From positions 2,922,242 through 2,986,241 of the forward strand of contig NW_024724368.1 in assembly GCF_018991925.1 (NCBI RefSeq): a stretch of 64,000 nt of DNA, given 5' to 3'. The DNA is from Homarus americanus (Eukaryota > Arthropoda > Malacostraca > Decapoda > Nephropidae). The translations under genes and the position numbers were made by a program. The notes beneath the pieces are model-generated. The model saw only the letters and a list, made by a program, of their open reading frames with translations. It was not told where the DNA came from and ran no database searches. Of the stretch, positions 11,879-63,984 are shown in pieces (position 1 is the first letter of the stretch; every line of letters starts with the position of its first letter).

Positions 11879-11913
11879 TGAGAGAGAGAGAGAGAGAGAA
11901 CACAGAGAGAGAC

Positions 11914-11972
<59 letters not shown>

Positions 11973-12121
11973 CAAGAATAGTGGATTTGTAGGACGAAAG
12001 AGAAAGGGAAGAGGAGGAGGAGAGAGAAAGAGAAATTGAGATAGACAGGAGACAGGCAGAGTAACCCAAGGACAGGAGTATTGATAGGCAAACAGGTCAA
12101 TCTCTCTCTCTCTCTCTCTCT
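11879..12121 (+). repeat. (GA)n at 11879-11971 and (TC)n at 12100-12121
   Basis: Interrupted GA array followed by a purine-rich spacer and a TC run. Confidence 0.95.
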
Positions 12122-12438
12122 GGGTCATAACACCTCCTCCTCCTAACGTTGACACATCATATTAACACTGCTTTCTCCTACAAGGTATACACAAAACACA
12201 CTCACCTGTAATACACCCCAGGTACACAGAGCTAATAAATACACCCGTTAGAGATCTACTTCAAGAGCTAAATACTGAAACGTTTACGGGGGATATACAC
12301 AGGCTAACTCTAACCTAGGATTAGTAAATGTTCGTCAATATCCAGGTCGTGTTGTAAACGTTATGGACCCTTAGTGTTAATCGATATATTGTGTACTGAT
12401 AAGATTGGTTATTTACTGAGAGCTATGTGTACTGTCTG

Positions 12439-12483
<45 letters not shown>

Positions 12484-12935
12484 AACCGGCAATAGCACCA
12501 GGAATTTAGTTATGGCCGAGTCTCTGTGTGGTAATTTAATATAGACAACCAGATAGATGGAACAATTTTAACATGCGAACCTTTGAGAAATTACAATTAT
12601 GTTTCAAGTTAAAATGAACTAATTATATACGTTATAATATGTTAAAATAATAGATAAATTTAACATGTTAGATTTCAAGCTTCTATAGTTGCGTCGTAGG
12701 TTAAGTAAATCAGGTATATATACGTTTAGTTAAGTGTAGGTAATAGGAAAAGTTAACTTATAAACGTGTAAGTATTCAAGACTGGTAGATCCCCGTCAGG
12801 TGACCTACTCCAAGTGACCTTACTCCCGGTAATGGCGTTGGGTCACTACCCGGGCGCTGGTGACCCTTTTAACCACTGGGGAAATAATTACATTACCCAC
12901 ATGAATCTGACCGACGTATATATATGTATGTGTGC

Positions 12936-13066
<131 letters not shown>

Positions 13067-13217
13067 TGTACATGTATATGTGTATGTATATATGTATCTT
13101 GATAAAATCACACGGGAAAATGGAAACAACGTTTTCATTGTGGATTTACATGAAGGTATATATGTATATGTATGTATATGTGTGTGTGTGTGTTTACATA
13201 TATGTATATGTACTGTC

Positions 13218-13380
13218 AATGAATATGATGCATCTCTTTGTATACGAACCTCTGTCCTGCATGGCAGTGAACAGTGACATTACCCACATGAATCTGACCT
13301 CTATACATATATAGCTGTTAATGAATATGATGTATTTCTTTGTGTGTGAACCTCTGTCCTGCGTGGCAGTGAGAAGTGAT
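13218..13380 (+). repeat. ~100-bp local tandem duplication
   Basis: GAATATGATG...CCTCTGTCCTGC...GGCAGTGA occurs at 13219-13277 and again at 13322-13377. The phrase CATTACCCACATGAATCTGA is present at 12892 and 13278, so a larger unit was copied and then diverged. Confidence 0.85.
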
Positions 13381-13513
13381 ACCACCCTCAGTGTCAAGAC
13401 CTGACTGAATTACTCAGAATAGGCAAACTGTACTACAAGCGCTGCCAATAAATTTGTTAAACTAAAAAAACGGGGAAATAATTATGTGGGAAAACGGAAA
13501 TGATTCGTGTTGG

Positions 13514-13549
<36 letters not shown>

Positions 13550-15275
13550 ACAAAATATAAGGTCCATATGGTCGGTCCCTCGTGTATTACCAACTGTAAT
13601 TAGTCTCGATTGTAACAGGTAAAGAAAGCGAATAAACGAAGGAAGAGGCATAAGGATAGGAAGAAAGAACGGATAAGGAAGAGAAGGAGGAGGAGGAGGA
13701 GGGAGCACAGAGGTGGGGAAACGAAGATGGAGAAGAGAGAAGGAAGAGGAATAGTGTGAGGCAAATACGGAAGAGGAGGAGGAAGAGAAGAACGAGAAGG
13801 ACAACTACAATCATCACCGAAGGAGGGAGAAGGACACGTCTGCCGTTGAGGAGGAGGGAGGCGTCAGGTGAGGGAGGGAGAGAGGCAGGTGTGAGAGGGA
13901 AGGAGGGGGGGGGAGGTAAAGACTGCGGTGAGGAGGTGAGGCAGCGTAAGGTACCATTCTGGCTTGACTAGTCCAGGTGAACAGAGTTGGGTTGGTAGTG
14001 GGCTGATATCAGTAGCTACCTCAAGACCGCTGAAGCTCCCACGCACGCACTACGTCATGAAGAATCCATTTTCCTTATTGAGTGGATTTACGTCTTGAAG
14101 AATCCATTTATCCATACCTGTTGAGTGGATTTGAATGTGAATCCACACCTGAATGGATAGACAGTGATAGCTAAAAGAAATCGAGGAACTTTTCCCAGTA
14201 GTGAATGGAAAATAAGGTTCTTGATTCAGTGGTGTTATGTAAACAAACTTTTATCGAGTGAGAGATGAGCGTTTAAGCTTTATTTTGCTTATGTGATCGA
14301 TGTAAACAAACCTCAGTGGCTATTATTAACAGAAAGATAAGCTTATTAACGCTCTATAAGCTTAAATTGTTTTGAGTATTTGATAAAGGAACCATTGAGA
14401 GTGTGTCTAATGTCGTTCAAGTGCCTTACGTAATGGGTGTGTAGAAGTGTGTAAGATACATTTTCCACTAGTGAAAATCCAACAATGAAACACGATAACT
14501 ATATGCGACTATTTCATGAAAACTTACTTCCCTCTTACCTTCAACAAAACCAGTAAGACAAGATTTTAAAATTACTCGATTACAAAAAAAAAATCATGGA
14601 ATACAAAAAAAAATAAAGTGGGTAATTTTAATAACATATATTCTACTTTATATCCGTGTTACCAGTCGTGTTTTGGACCTTAGTAACGGGTGATAGCTGA
14701 GGTGAGGGACAGAGGGGGTGGGGTTCCTCAGAGCGCGTTGCTGGGTCCTTTGCGGTATTCACAACTCTTCCTGTGATTGTATTCGTCTTTTTACATGATC
14801 GCGAGATTGTAAAAGGTGATGTGGAAATGGCCATCTCACCTGTGGTATGTGTGGTTGTGAATGGTGTGGTATTGTAGGGTAAAGTGGAGATGTTCTGTAT
14901 ATACGATGGACAGGTGTTTGTATGATAGATAAAACTGTTTGTATGTGTATCTAGTGTTTGTGTATGTATGTATTGTGTCTGTCTGTGTTACATACCTTTG
15001 ACCAATGATCTGCAAGAATGATCTTTTTATATAGTTTTAACAAGGCAAAAAGTTAACCATCCATTTCCTACTAAACTATACAGTTACTTACTCTTGTTTA
15101 CCGTTTTTATTAATGCAAACAACAGACAGGGTGAGGAAATTATTCTCTTTCAACACATTTTTTTTACTTGTCACAAAAACAAAATTATTTACATATTAAT
15201 ACAACAGTAAACTTAATGTGTTGCGTATATTTATTTTTTAAACACAAACACTTGCTTAATGAGTTACCTGTCTTT

Positions 15276-15400
15276 AACACCTTATATGTTTTGTTTTACA
15301 CCTGATGTGCTTTGTTTTACACCTGATGTGCTTTGTTTTACACCTAATGTGCTTTGTTTTACACCTGATATACCTTGTTTGACACCTTATGTGCCTTGAG
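15276..15400 (+). repeat. 21-bp minisatellite, 6 units
   Basis: Units start ACACCTGATGTGCTTTGTTT with exact spacing of 21 bases (anchors 15280, 15301, 15322, 15343, 15364, 15385). Confidence 0.95.
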
Positions 15401-16500
15401 GAGAATGATATATTTTTTTTTTACGCATATCAATCAAGCCAGTCAAGGAGGTACTTTATAATGTCACTTCCTGATAGAAATCGACCTAACAGGAAGACGA
15501 ATATTACTTTTATTATACTGTACCTGTTCTTGTCGAGTCTAATAGGCGACGCAGTAGACGAGCTTCATAAACCTTGAGTATTGAATTCCAGTTAGGCATG
15601 ATAATATTGACAATGTATTTTACTCCTTATTGAATCGATGTATAAGACTTTTTTCCAATGGTGTTAAGTGATTCTTATTATTGAAATATTAAAAATTAAA
15701 ACATAATTAAATTCTATGGAAAAGAATATATATTTTAAGTGTTCATTTGAGAAGTTATTGTTATTTAAGATAAACATAAAGATTTAATGAACGAAATAAG
15801 GTTTACTTGGTGATATATAATGACAAATTCCGTAAATTCTGAGTTTTGAAATGTTGCCTTTGGAGTTTTAACCCTTTCTGAGGACGAGGGTTTAAGCTGT
15901 CACCACAAGGGGGTTAAAGTTTAAACCATCAGAGGATTAGTATCATTCGTATCCTTAGGGGGAGTTAAAACATTTATTCTATTAAACCTTCTTTCTTAGA
16001 GGTTTAATCGCCTTCACAGACGAACATCGAAAACAAAAGGAAACGACAAACAATATCGTATGTAAGCAACTAACAAGAGCACATATAAACAGTAAACAAT
16101 AGCATATGTAAACAACAAACCAATTAATTTATCCTGTCAATGGAAATGCCTTAATTAAAGGTTGTTAATAATTATATAATTAGCTAAATTCTATAATGAT
16201 CCTTACATTATTGGTAAATTATATTATTAGAATATTAATGATCGTGTTAAAATGATGGCAGTTTATTATTAATTAGGGTTATTGTTTTTTACTGTATATT
16301 ATTGTTTATTATCATTATTATTATTATTAGTAGTAGTAGTCGTTATTATTACTATCATCATTTTTATTACTTAGGTTCTAACATAATAATACTCAAGGGT
16401 AAAATGAGACACTGTTTATTGTACACAAGGTCACCTTACACATTAGGTGGTACAATTGTAACCTTTACTTATTGTGGCTGAATATCCAGTGGTGACGTAG

Positions 16501-16501
<1 letters not shown>

Positions 16502-16567
<66 letters not shown>
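16502..16567 (+). repeat. (CT)n microsatellite
   Basis: Perfect run of about 64 bases. Confidence 0.98.
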
Positions 16568-16569
<2 letters not shown>

Positions 16570-16741
16570 TTACGCAGGAACTGAACCATTTTCAACCGTA
16601 TCTGTATAATTTCCATCTCAATCACCATACTTCAACACACGACCAATTAGGAAGCGCCGTTTACTGTATTTATCCCTCTTTATCATTGGCTAAGACTACT
16701 GTTTGTTGTATCTTCGTAAAATTATCACTTTGAAAATATAA

Positions 16742-18907
16742 TTAAGGTGATAAGGGATGACCCTATGGTCAAAAGATTAATCCCCCCCACACCTCCGGAA
16801 ACTGTCAACTTAGGACGGGATAACCCCGAATTTAATTTAGCAGCTACTTATGAACAATTTATTGCGACAATCAATAATGCCCAAAATAAACACATCCCTA
16901 AAAGAAAATTCAGATCGATATGAAACCAACCAAAATGGATGAATAATAGGCTCTTAGTTCTTCTAGGGAAAAAGAAAGGAGTATATAGAAAAGTTAAGAA
17001 AGGCGAAAATCACTTACTTGGTTACTATCAGAACCTAACAAGACAGGTAAAAACAGAAATTAGGAAAGCAAAGAGAAATTATGAAATCAAGGTAGCAAAC
17101 GAATCGAAAAATAACCCCAAAGCTTTTTATCAACTTTTTATCAACTGTATAAATCAAAGGTTAGAGATACAATAGGTCCCCTTAAAACTACGACAGGAGA
17201 AATGACTGATGATGAGTTAGAAATGTGTAGTACGTTAAATAGTCATTTTTGCTCCGTATTCACAAATGAAAACCTAGCACAGTTTCCAGAAGTTCATAAG
17301 GTATATAACGACAGTATAGAAAATATGTTGATGAATATCATATTACTAGTAACGATGTGCTTAAAGTAATTAACAAACTGAAGCCTCATAAATCGCCTGG
17401 TCCAGACGAGGTATATGCTAGAATATTAAAAGAATGTAGAGATGAGTTGAGTAATCCATTAGCAGTTTTATTTAATAAGTCATTAGAATCGGGCCTAGTG
17501 CAGAAGCTTGGAAACTTGCAAATGTAGTTCCGATTTTCAAAAAGGGTGATAAATCAATAGCATCAAATTACCGTCCCATTAGTCTCACGTCAATCATAGG
17601 CAAGTTGCTAGAGTCAATTATTGCTACAAAAATCAGAAGCCACCTTGAAACATTCAACTTAATTCATTCTTCTCAGGGTTCACCCAGGGACGTTCTTGTC
17701 TCAAATTTGTTAGCTTTTTCTCAGAAGTATATGAAGCGGTAGATAATGATAAGTCATATGATATAATTTATTTAGATTTCAGTAAAGCATTCGATAGAGT
17801 CCTCATGAGAGATTGATAAGGAAGGTAAAGCACATGGAATAGGTGGATCAGTATTAAAATGGATTAGGTCATGGTTAACTGGTAGGAAACAAAGAGTCAG
17901 CATAAATGGATTAAAGTCAGACTGGGTGCGGTCAAAAGCGAGTTCCCCAGGGATCTGTATTAGGCCCTCTGCTGTTTGTTATATTCATTAATGATCTTGA
18001 TTTAGGCATAACTAGTAGGATTAGTAAATTTGCAGATGATACCAAAATGGGAGAGTGATAAATTCAGACAGTGACTTTGAACACCTTCAAAGAGATCTAG
18101 ATACCTTACATGAGTGGTCAGTAGACTGGCAAATGAATTTTAATACTGATAAATGCAAGGTACTACAGATAGGGAAGACGAATACAAACGTTAAGTATAA
18201 ACTAGGTAACACGGAAATAGAAAACTCAGTTTGTGAAAAAGATCTAGGTGTATTTGTTAGCAACGACTTGAAACCTAGAAAACAATGTATTAGCGTTCGC
18301 AACAAGGCAAACAGGATTCTTGGGTTCATATCTAGGTCTGTGAGTAACAGAACTGCTGACGTTATCTTGAAACTTTACCTAGCATTAGTGAGGCCACACA
18401 TGGATTATGCGGTTCAGTTCTGGTGTCCTTATTATAGAATGGACATAGATTCTTTGGAGAGAGTACAAAGAAGAATGACAAAAATGATCCATAATATTAG
18501 AAACCTTCCATATGAAGAAAGACTGAAAAGCTTAGGCTTACATTCATTAGAGAGGCGTAGAGTTAGGGGAGATATGATAGAGGTGTACAAGTGGGTAAGT
18601 GGGATTAACAAGGGTAAAATGGAAGATGTTCTGAAGCTCAGTAATAACGAAATAACTAGAACAAATGGCTTTAAATTAGATAAATTCCGATTCAGAAAGG
18701 ATATAGGCAAGCACTGGTTTGGTAATAGAGTTGTGGATATGTGGAATAGGCTACCGAGTGCTATAGTAGGATCGGGGACGCTAGGGAGCTTCAAGACGAA
18801 GTTGGATAGGCACATGGAAGTGCTGGGATGGGTGTGAAAGGGATCTGCCCTGTATGGGCCAGTCGGCCTCCTGCAGTATCCCACTTTCTTATGTTCTTAT
18901 GTTCTTA
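16742..18907 (+). mobile_element. CR1-like LINE of a second lineage, 5'-truncated and decayed (copy C)
   Basis: Similarity to copies A and B begins in the endonuclease-RT linker (RDNPEFNLAATYEQF, WMNNRLLVLLGKKKG at 16939) and continues through degraded RT blocks near 17390 (KSPGPDE), 17570 (NYRPISL) and 18030 (KFADDTK). The best preserved part is 18055-18837, which encodes WQMNFNTDKCKVLQIGK and LYLALVRPHMDYAVQFWCPY and ends at VLGWV. The 3' end has GGGCCAGTCGGCC and the tail TTCTTATG at 18883-18907. Protein divergence from copies A and B is clear throughout, so this is another subfamily sharing the same 3' signal. Several frameshifts and stops make it a pseudogene. Confidence 0.88.
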
Positions 18908-19937
18908 TAAACAAAAACATGAACAATAAGTAAAGGAAATAGATAAGAAAATCGATAAATAAATATATAAAGAATAGAATGAAAAAGTGATAAATATACA
19001 GTGAAGATTAACGTAAATACTTCAATACTCTTCTATAATCTTTTGACAATAACAAATCGACAACATCATTTACAGTACAATTTACAATTACCTGTAAAAG
19101 AACAAAAAATTTACAACACATTATTTTACACCTGAATTACCTTCGCTTCCCATCAAGTTTACAAAGGTTTACCTGAGAAGAATTCATTCAGGTTGTTTAT
19201 TCCTCACAGCTCAAGGCACCAGAACACACGTGACTAAACCTCGAACTTTAAACAAATAATAAGCAATAGTCTCAATGGTTTAACTATGATTCCGTTAACT
19301 ACCTCCCGTTCACATAACACTAGTTAAGGGGAAAAAGTAGAATCTGTAGAAATTAGGTATTTTTTCTTCGTTAAATTATGCTAAAACTAAAATGTATCTA
19401 GTCAGGTTTATATGGGCTATTTTTTTCTTTTTGTTATTTCTGGCCTTATTTTTTTTTAGATTATAACAAAAGTCAACTCGTTAAATTTTAGCTTATCACA
19501 AAAGTCAAATGGTAAAATACATTCATATATCTTCAACTACGAGGACTTGTCACCTTGGTGAATGTGTAAGCCAGGAAATGAGATCAGAGTTGCTTACAAA
19601 ATATTGAAATATCGCTACTAGAGCCATTAGCTAGCCTTGCATTAGCAGTAAACAGGGCGGTCGCGGCTATTGCCCTAAGGAACTCCGCGTATTTTCCCAG
19701 GTCTACCTCTGTCTGGCGGCTCAAATATAATCCCAACTATAAAGAAAAACCCTCCTATATCACAGTTATATAACCCCTTTGTTCTTCTTCATTGCAGTAT
19801 AAGAACGCCAGAGGATTGCATCAGTCATTTACTGGAGAGGATTATCAACTTGTGGGGTGACGCGTGACACCATTCAGCCTTGTGGTGTGGTCAGATGTGT
19901 GGATATGAAGCACGTCGGTTTTTTAGGAATGTTACAA

Positions 19938-20136
19938 CAGATATGCGTGAAGGTTTACGATATTTGGAAGGACAAGGTAGATATGCGTGAAGATTAAGGC
20001 ATCAAGAAAGCCAATCAAATACGCGTGAAGATCGAGGCATTCGGAAGGATAGGCTAGATATGCGTGAAGATCGAGGCATCAAGAAAGTCAAGTAGTTATT
20101 CGTGAAGATCGAGACGTTAAGATATGCGTGAAGGTT
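19938..20136 (+). repeat. ~35-bp degenerate minisatellite (GATATGCGTGAAGATCGAGG)
   Basis: Five to six units containing ATGCGTGAAG followed by GGCATCAAGAAAG or GGCATTCGGAAGG. Confidence 0.9.
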
Positions 20137-20700
20137 AACCCATTGGTAAAAAAAATCGTGGGATATAACCCGTGGGGGGAAACACGCACGTGACGTCACT
20201 AACTTTGGTCCGGGCTAAATCAAGGGAAACAAAAGCGAGTCTAGGAAGCGTCAATGTCCGGCGGATGTAACGTGTATTATGTAGTTCCTGTGTTACTCGT
20301 CACACTCTACAGCTACTAGTTCTCCTTCGTGTAGTTAGGTTAGGTTAAATAATGTTAATCTAGGTTAGGTTTACGTTAGGTTAGATTAAATTATGTAAAG
20401 TTAAGTTAGGTTTGCTTGTTTTACCTTAACCTACCTTACTAATTGCTTTTCCATTTACTAGGAAAATATAACAAACTTTTGAGTACCGGACAATAGATCC
20501 CAAACTATCGTATTAATATCTGAATGCTTCTATTATCTCCATCTGGCTGTAAACATCATCACACACACACGTTATCAATAATCATAAACAAATATCTCTT
20601 TATAATGTTTTCAGTAATACACCTTAAAACGTTCTAATGCCTCCCAAAAAAACTTTACTCAGTTGTCTTAGGTTACAGACAAACGTAAATAACTTGTAAA

Positions 20701-20820
20701 CTGTAATATGCCCCTGAGTGGATGACTGTAATATGCCCTTGAGTGGATGACTGTAATATGCCCTTGAGTGGATAGCTGTAATATGCCCTTGAGTGGATGA
20801 CTGTAATATGCCCTTGTGTG
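20701..20820 (+). repeat. 25-bp minisatellite, ~5 units
   Basis: CTGTAATATGCCCTTGAGTG plus GATGA, repeated at exact 25-base spacing. Confidence 0.97.
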
Positions 20821-20997
20821 TACAGTATGACTGTCTCACTCAGTAAACAAGGTTTTTTATTTTTCTGTGTGTGTGTGTGTGTGTGTGTGTCTGTGTCTCC
20901 CTCGTTACATCACACAGAAAGCACGTCTTGCACCAAATGTTATCATGACCATCATATGTGTAAATGCAAAACGTTTCCTATTTTAAATGGCCCATCT

Positions 20998-21117
<120 letters not shown>

Positions 21118-21478
21118 ACTTTACCTTACATCAATTTTGTTTATAGACAAACCTAACAGCCACACAGACTTCCGGACATTACCGGACACGAGCCCCCCCC
21201 TCTTTTCCCCGGATACAGCCTTGATAACTCTAAAGGTAAAACTTGAACCTCGAGGGTGACGTTGGTGGTGACGTATCGTTCTCACCCGAGGATTCACGCT
21301 CTGTCAACACCTGACTGTAGGAGGCGAGCGTAGGTGACTTTTCGTCTGGCGTATATATTCCCGTGAGTTGTGCTGTTGAGAGCGGCTAAGGTGGAGATTT
21401 AATGCCAGGGGGATGTTGTTCGCTCGTGCTGGCGTTGTTGGGATGGCACTGGTAATGATGATGACTATAAAATTGTCG

Positions 21479-21479
<1 letters not shown>

Positions 21480-21554
<75 letters not shown>

Positions 21555-21653
21555 TTTACCACTACCCTACCACTACACGTTGTTATGGTAAATCACCATC
21601 GTTTACAAGGTCTTAGTTTTGCTCTACGCCGAGTGTCTGTTTTGAACCTCAGG

Positions 21654-21698
<45 letters not shown>
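21480..21698 (+). repeat. (CT)n at 21480-21551 and (CA)n at 21656-21698
   Basis: Two dinucleotide runs separated by about 105 bases. Confidence 0.97.
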
Positions 21699-21699
<1 letters not shown>

Positions 21700-22649
21700 C
21701 AACTTTACTAGGAGGGCACGAACATCTCAACAGGAATACAATAGGTGTGGTATACAGTACAGGTAGACTAATTAACTAATCTTCAGGTGATCTGGGAATA
21801 CGTATGTCTGAAAGTCAATATTGTTAACAAATTCTCTTAAGTTATTTAGTCACTACTTATAAATGCCTTAAAGAATCCCTAACCTAACAAAATCCCCAGA
21901 TAGCGTTAAGGTGTTTAATTATCAGGTAAAATAAGGTAGGGTGCTTACTCTTCAGGTGATCCTAACTATATGTCTCGTCCTCTTTACAATACACAATGGT
22001 AAGAGGAGGCAGTGTTGCTGTTTACTTTGGGATAATCAGCTGGAAATACTCCCTACTTAGCAACTCTCTTTCTCCTCACCGGGTGTTGCCATCTCAAGGT
22101 CACGACCAATGGTAGAACTGGGAAGGGGGGGGAGGGTATTTTGGTGAGGTCTCTCCCTTCTCTCGTCTCCTGCCATGTTAATATCTCTTCTTCCCTTTAT
22201 CTCTCTTCTCATATTCGCCCCTGTTCTTTCTTTTGTTCCTCATACCCCGTGTTTATTTAATCTCATTTCTCCCTCTTCTCTTTATTGCCAGTACAAGTTG
22301 ACCCTAGTTACGATTCACAAAGGTTCCTATAATAAATATTCCTCGTAAGTAAAAAAATAAAAGAAATAACGATAAGATTTCTTTTCCTTAGTTAACTTTA
22401 GATCCCAAACACCACAAAACATTTAACATTTGTATTTTAGAAGTTATATAAACTTCACTTAAGAGACGAAGTTAAGAAGTTATTTAACATCTTAATTTTG
22501 TCTACACACTTTAAATGTTGTTTATCTTCCACACTTTTCTAATTACACAAAACTGAGAAGAAAAATACACTTATTATTACTGTTATCGTAAACAAACAGA
22601 CGCCATTGGCTACACAAGTGAAAACAAACTCTTCCATCTGGTTGTGATT

Positions 22650-22807
22650 TAACCCCTTTGAGTCCCGAAGGGTTAAATCATCGTCATCAAAGGGTTAAAT
22701 CATCGTCATCAAAAGGTTAAATAATAATAATAATCATCTTCATCATCATCTAAGGGTTAAACCACCATCCTCTAAGGGTTAAACCACTATCATCAAAGGG
22801 TTAAAAC
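22650..22807 (+). repeat. 22-bp minisatellite of the GGTTAAA-CATCGTC family
   Basis: Units GGTTAAATCATCGTCATCAA spaced by 22 bases, interrupted by an ATA/ATC patch, and preceded by an inverted copy (AACCCCTTTGAG). Related to 24777-24890 and 15868-16010. Confidence 0.9.
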
Positions 22808-23176
22808 CAAACACCACTCCTCACCACTTCCTTGTTAGTAAAAATTTGATCTCTATCACCTCTCGTCTCCCTCCACACTCAAGCTGGTCTGAGTAACTAG
22901 GCAAGCGGCGGGAATCCCAAGAGAGGAAGAACAACAGTTGCCGGAGAACAGATTGGTACGGTGAAATTTTTGCTTCCCCCCAACTTAGCATTAGATGAAG
23001 CACGTTAACTATTCGTGTATGTGTTTATTTTGGTTATAATTTGACTGCCTGATTAGGTAGTTATTGTGTTTGTTTTGTGTCTTTAGTTAGGTGTAAGGGA
23101 GGGTGGGGGGGGGGAGGATAGGGCTGGATAAGGAGGTTAGAAAAGAAAGGGTTAACGTAGGAAACTTTTGGTAGTA

Positions 23177-23177
<1 letters not shown>

Positions 23178-23224
<47 letters not shown>
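23178..23224 (+). repeat. (CA)n microsatellite
   Basis: Run of about 44 bases. Confidence 0.97.
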
Positions 23225-23228
<4 letters not shown>

Positions 23229-24359
23229 ATATCCTCCGCATACCTTCACACACACACACTTTCGACAGTACTGGCGAACAATCAAACGAACACTGCGTCT
23301 GGCGTTTACTTTCATAACCACTGTCTGGAAGAAAAGAAAGATGGTCAAGATACAGCTGTATTCGGTGACAACACTGAAGTACAACATCCAGTAGAACACC
23401 ATGATACAGCAATACAGTTTTATCCCACATACTATAAAGCATTCGAAGTTAAAAATACAATTACAGTAAGATACAGTGACCAGTATACACATCCTTGTAG
23501 TTAAATACATCTATGGTACAGTAGAAGCAGCACGTTGAAGGAAAATACAGCGAATACAGTGTTTATATTCCACACATTATTCATCAGTGAAGATAAAAAA
23601 TAAATACAGTACATTATATCAGTTATTACAGGTAAGGTTATAAGAGAGTACACCTGGATGACTTACAGGTACACAAACAGTAGGTACAGAGGCAGGTGTG
23701 TGTGGGGAGGGGATGTCACATAACTAATAAGGACAAACACGTCACCGTTTAGTTATCCGTCGTTCGTCTGGTCTTGGGTGTGTGTGTGTGGGAGGGAAAA
23801 GTCTCTTATCACGATGAGGAATTTATTGACATTCGTGTAGATATAAATATTGTATAAGGTTGAGGGGATGGTAGAGAGAGAGAGGTTGAAACTCTATGTT
23901 TACTTCACTGTTTGTCTTATTGACGTGTGTATGTATGTATGTATGTGTGTATGTATGTGTGTATGTATGTGTGTATGTATAACTCACCTAAACACCTCAA
24001 GAACACTAAAGAATTAATAACAGGTAGTAACAGAAGATCAAATGGACCCCCCCTGATGGGCCCCAGTTATAGTAGTCAGATTATTGTTGTCTGGGACCTA
24101 ACCTAACCCAACCCAATGCAATGCAACCTATGATGATAAGCTGTTGACGTGACTTGTGAAATAGATCACATTTGAGGCTTTAACCTTTAATTCAAGAAAA
24201 ACGTTTAGACTCAACTTCCGTTTCCTCTAGCGTGTGATGGTGACACAAAGTTTATATGAAGTGTAACTATATTAATATGCGTCAGATCTATACTTAACTG
24301 CTGGGCGCGTCTTTGTTGATTTGTGGAACTGTACAGTATGTTTAGCGTGTGTGAGAGAT

Positions 24360-24683
24360 GGAAGGTTTTGGTTTTGCCGCTTTATGCTGGGCAAACAGCA
24401 CGATGAGTGTGATGTTCCATATACCGAGTGGGAGCTTGACGCCACCCTCGCCAGGGGTAGGTCTACTTCCCCTGGAAAGGACGGAGTCACCTACAACATC
24501 GTTAGACTACTAAGGTGTGAGCCAGGCAATCCATTGTTGGTATTGTACAATATGAGTCATGCCGAGGGCCAACTACCCACATCATGGACCAGCAGTATTG
24601 TTGTACCAATACCGAAACCAGGACAGCCTGATGCTTTTCGTCCCATATCACTAACCAGCTGCCTGTGTAGATGGAAGGGGTAG
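24360..24683 (+). mobile_element. Reverse-transcriptase fragment of a non-LTR retrotransposon
   Basis: One frame reads YTEWELDATLARGRSTSPGK DGVTYN, then LPTSWTSSIVVPIPKPGQPD and FRPISLTSCLCR, which is the start of a LINE reverse transcriptase of the I/Jockey-R1 kind (SPGKDGVTY and PISLTS motifs). It breaks off at both ends without neighbouring LINE sequence. It resembles the decayed element at 26640-30030 and may be a piece of the same family. It lies about 0.8 kb upstream of the first recognised NOX5 exon. Confidence 0.8.
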
Positions 24684-24776
24684 GTGGGGGTGGTGGTGGT
24701 GGAGGGGTTGTGTTGTTTAATTATTCGCTGGTGATAATTTGAGCCTTTGAGGATAATGGTTTTATTCGTGGTATTC

Positions 24777-24890
24777 GAAGGGTTAAACCATCGTCCTTCA
24801 GGGGTTAAACCATCGTCCTTCAGGGGTTAAAACATCATCCTTCAAGGGTTAAACCATCATCCTTCAAGGGTTAAACCATCGTCCTCCCAA
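24777..24890 (+). repeat. 22-bp minisatellite of the GGTTAAA-CATCGTC family, 5 units
   Basis: Anchors GGTTAAAC at 24781, 24803, 24825, 24847 and 24869, exactly 22 bases apart, with CATCGTCCTTCA between. Confidence 0.95.
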
Positions 24891-25047
24891 GCATAAAGCA
24901 GGGCAAGGCACTGTTTTTGTTTATTTATATTTTATTAATACAAACACTGAAAGATATACCTCTAATATTGTACTGACGATGCCTTAATTATTACCTGTGT
25001 CATATGTGCATTATTACGCTTATCATTGTTTATCGTATTAGTTAACC

Positions 25048-25050
<3 letters not shown>

Positions 25051-25099
<49 letters not shown>
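25051..25099 (+). repeat. (GT)n microsatellite
   Basis: Run of about 48 bases. An open frame follows it (25100-25189) that ends at CAG|GTTAGT in phase 0, the entry phase of exon 25485; too weak to call an exon. Confidence 0.97.
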
Positions 25100-25100
<1 letters not shown>

Positions 25101-25484
25101 GTTCGGGGTTCCATATCCTGTTCACGAAGGCGTCATCATTGGCTGCCTCCTCATGACACCACTTAAAAGGGACTTCCTGAGACGGACGCAGGTTAGTGGC
25201 CCTTCCCCTGTGCCCTCGGAAGGTCCTCTACGTGTTCTTCTCTCACTCACTCACTCGTCACCTCGAACAACTCTCAGCGTTACAGTGTCAATACAGTACC
25301 TGAAACTCCCCTTTTTGTACTGTACCCATGGTGTGAGCGTGCGTGTTACAGGGGACATTACCGAGTTTTACAGCCTAAGAAGGTCGTTCCTCGGACTAGT
25401 TTGTGTTACAGTGTTGTCTATAACTGAGGACCAGCGCTTAGAAAATCTCGTGTTCTGTATTATGACTGTAACTTCTTTTTACAG

Positions 25485-63984
<38,500 letters not shown>

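Noticed and set aside
20701..20820. Regular 25-bp repeats considered as a CRISPR-like array
   Set aside because: Units are direct and contiguous with no unique spacers, and the DNA is eukaryotic.
25100..25189. Possible NOX5 exon before 25485
   Set aside because: Open frame ends at CAG|GTTAGT in the right phase, but it starts directly in a GT run without a convincing acceptor; left as a note only.
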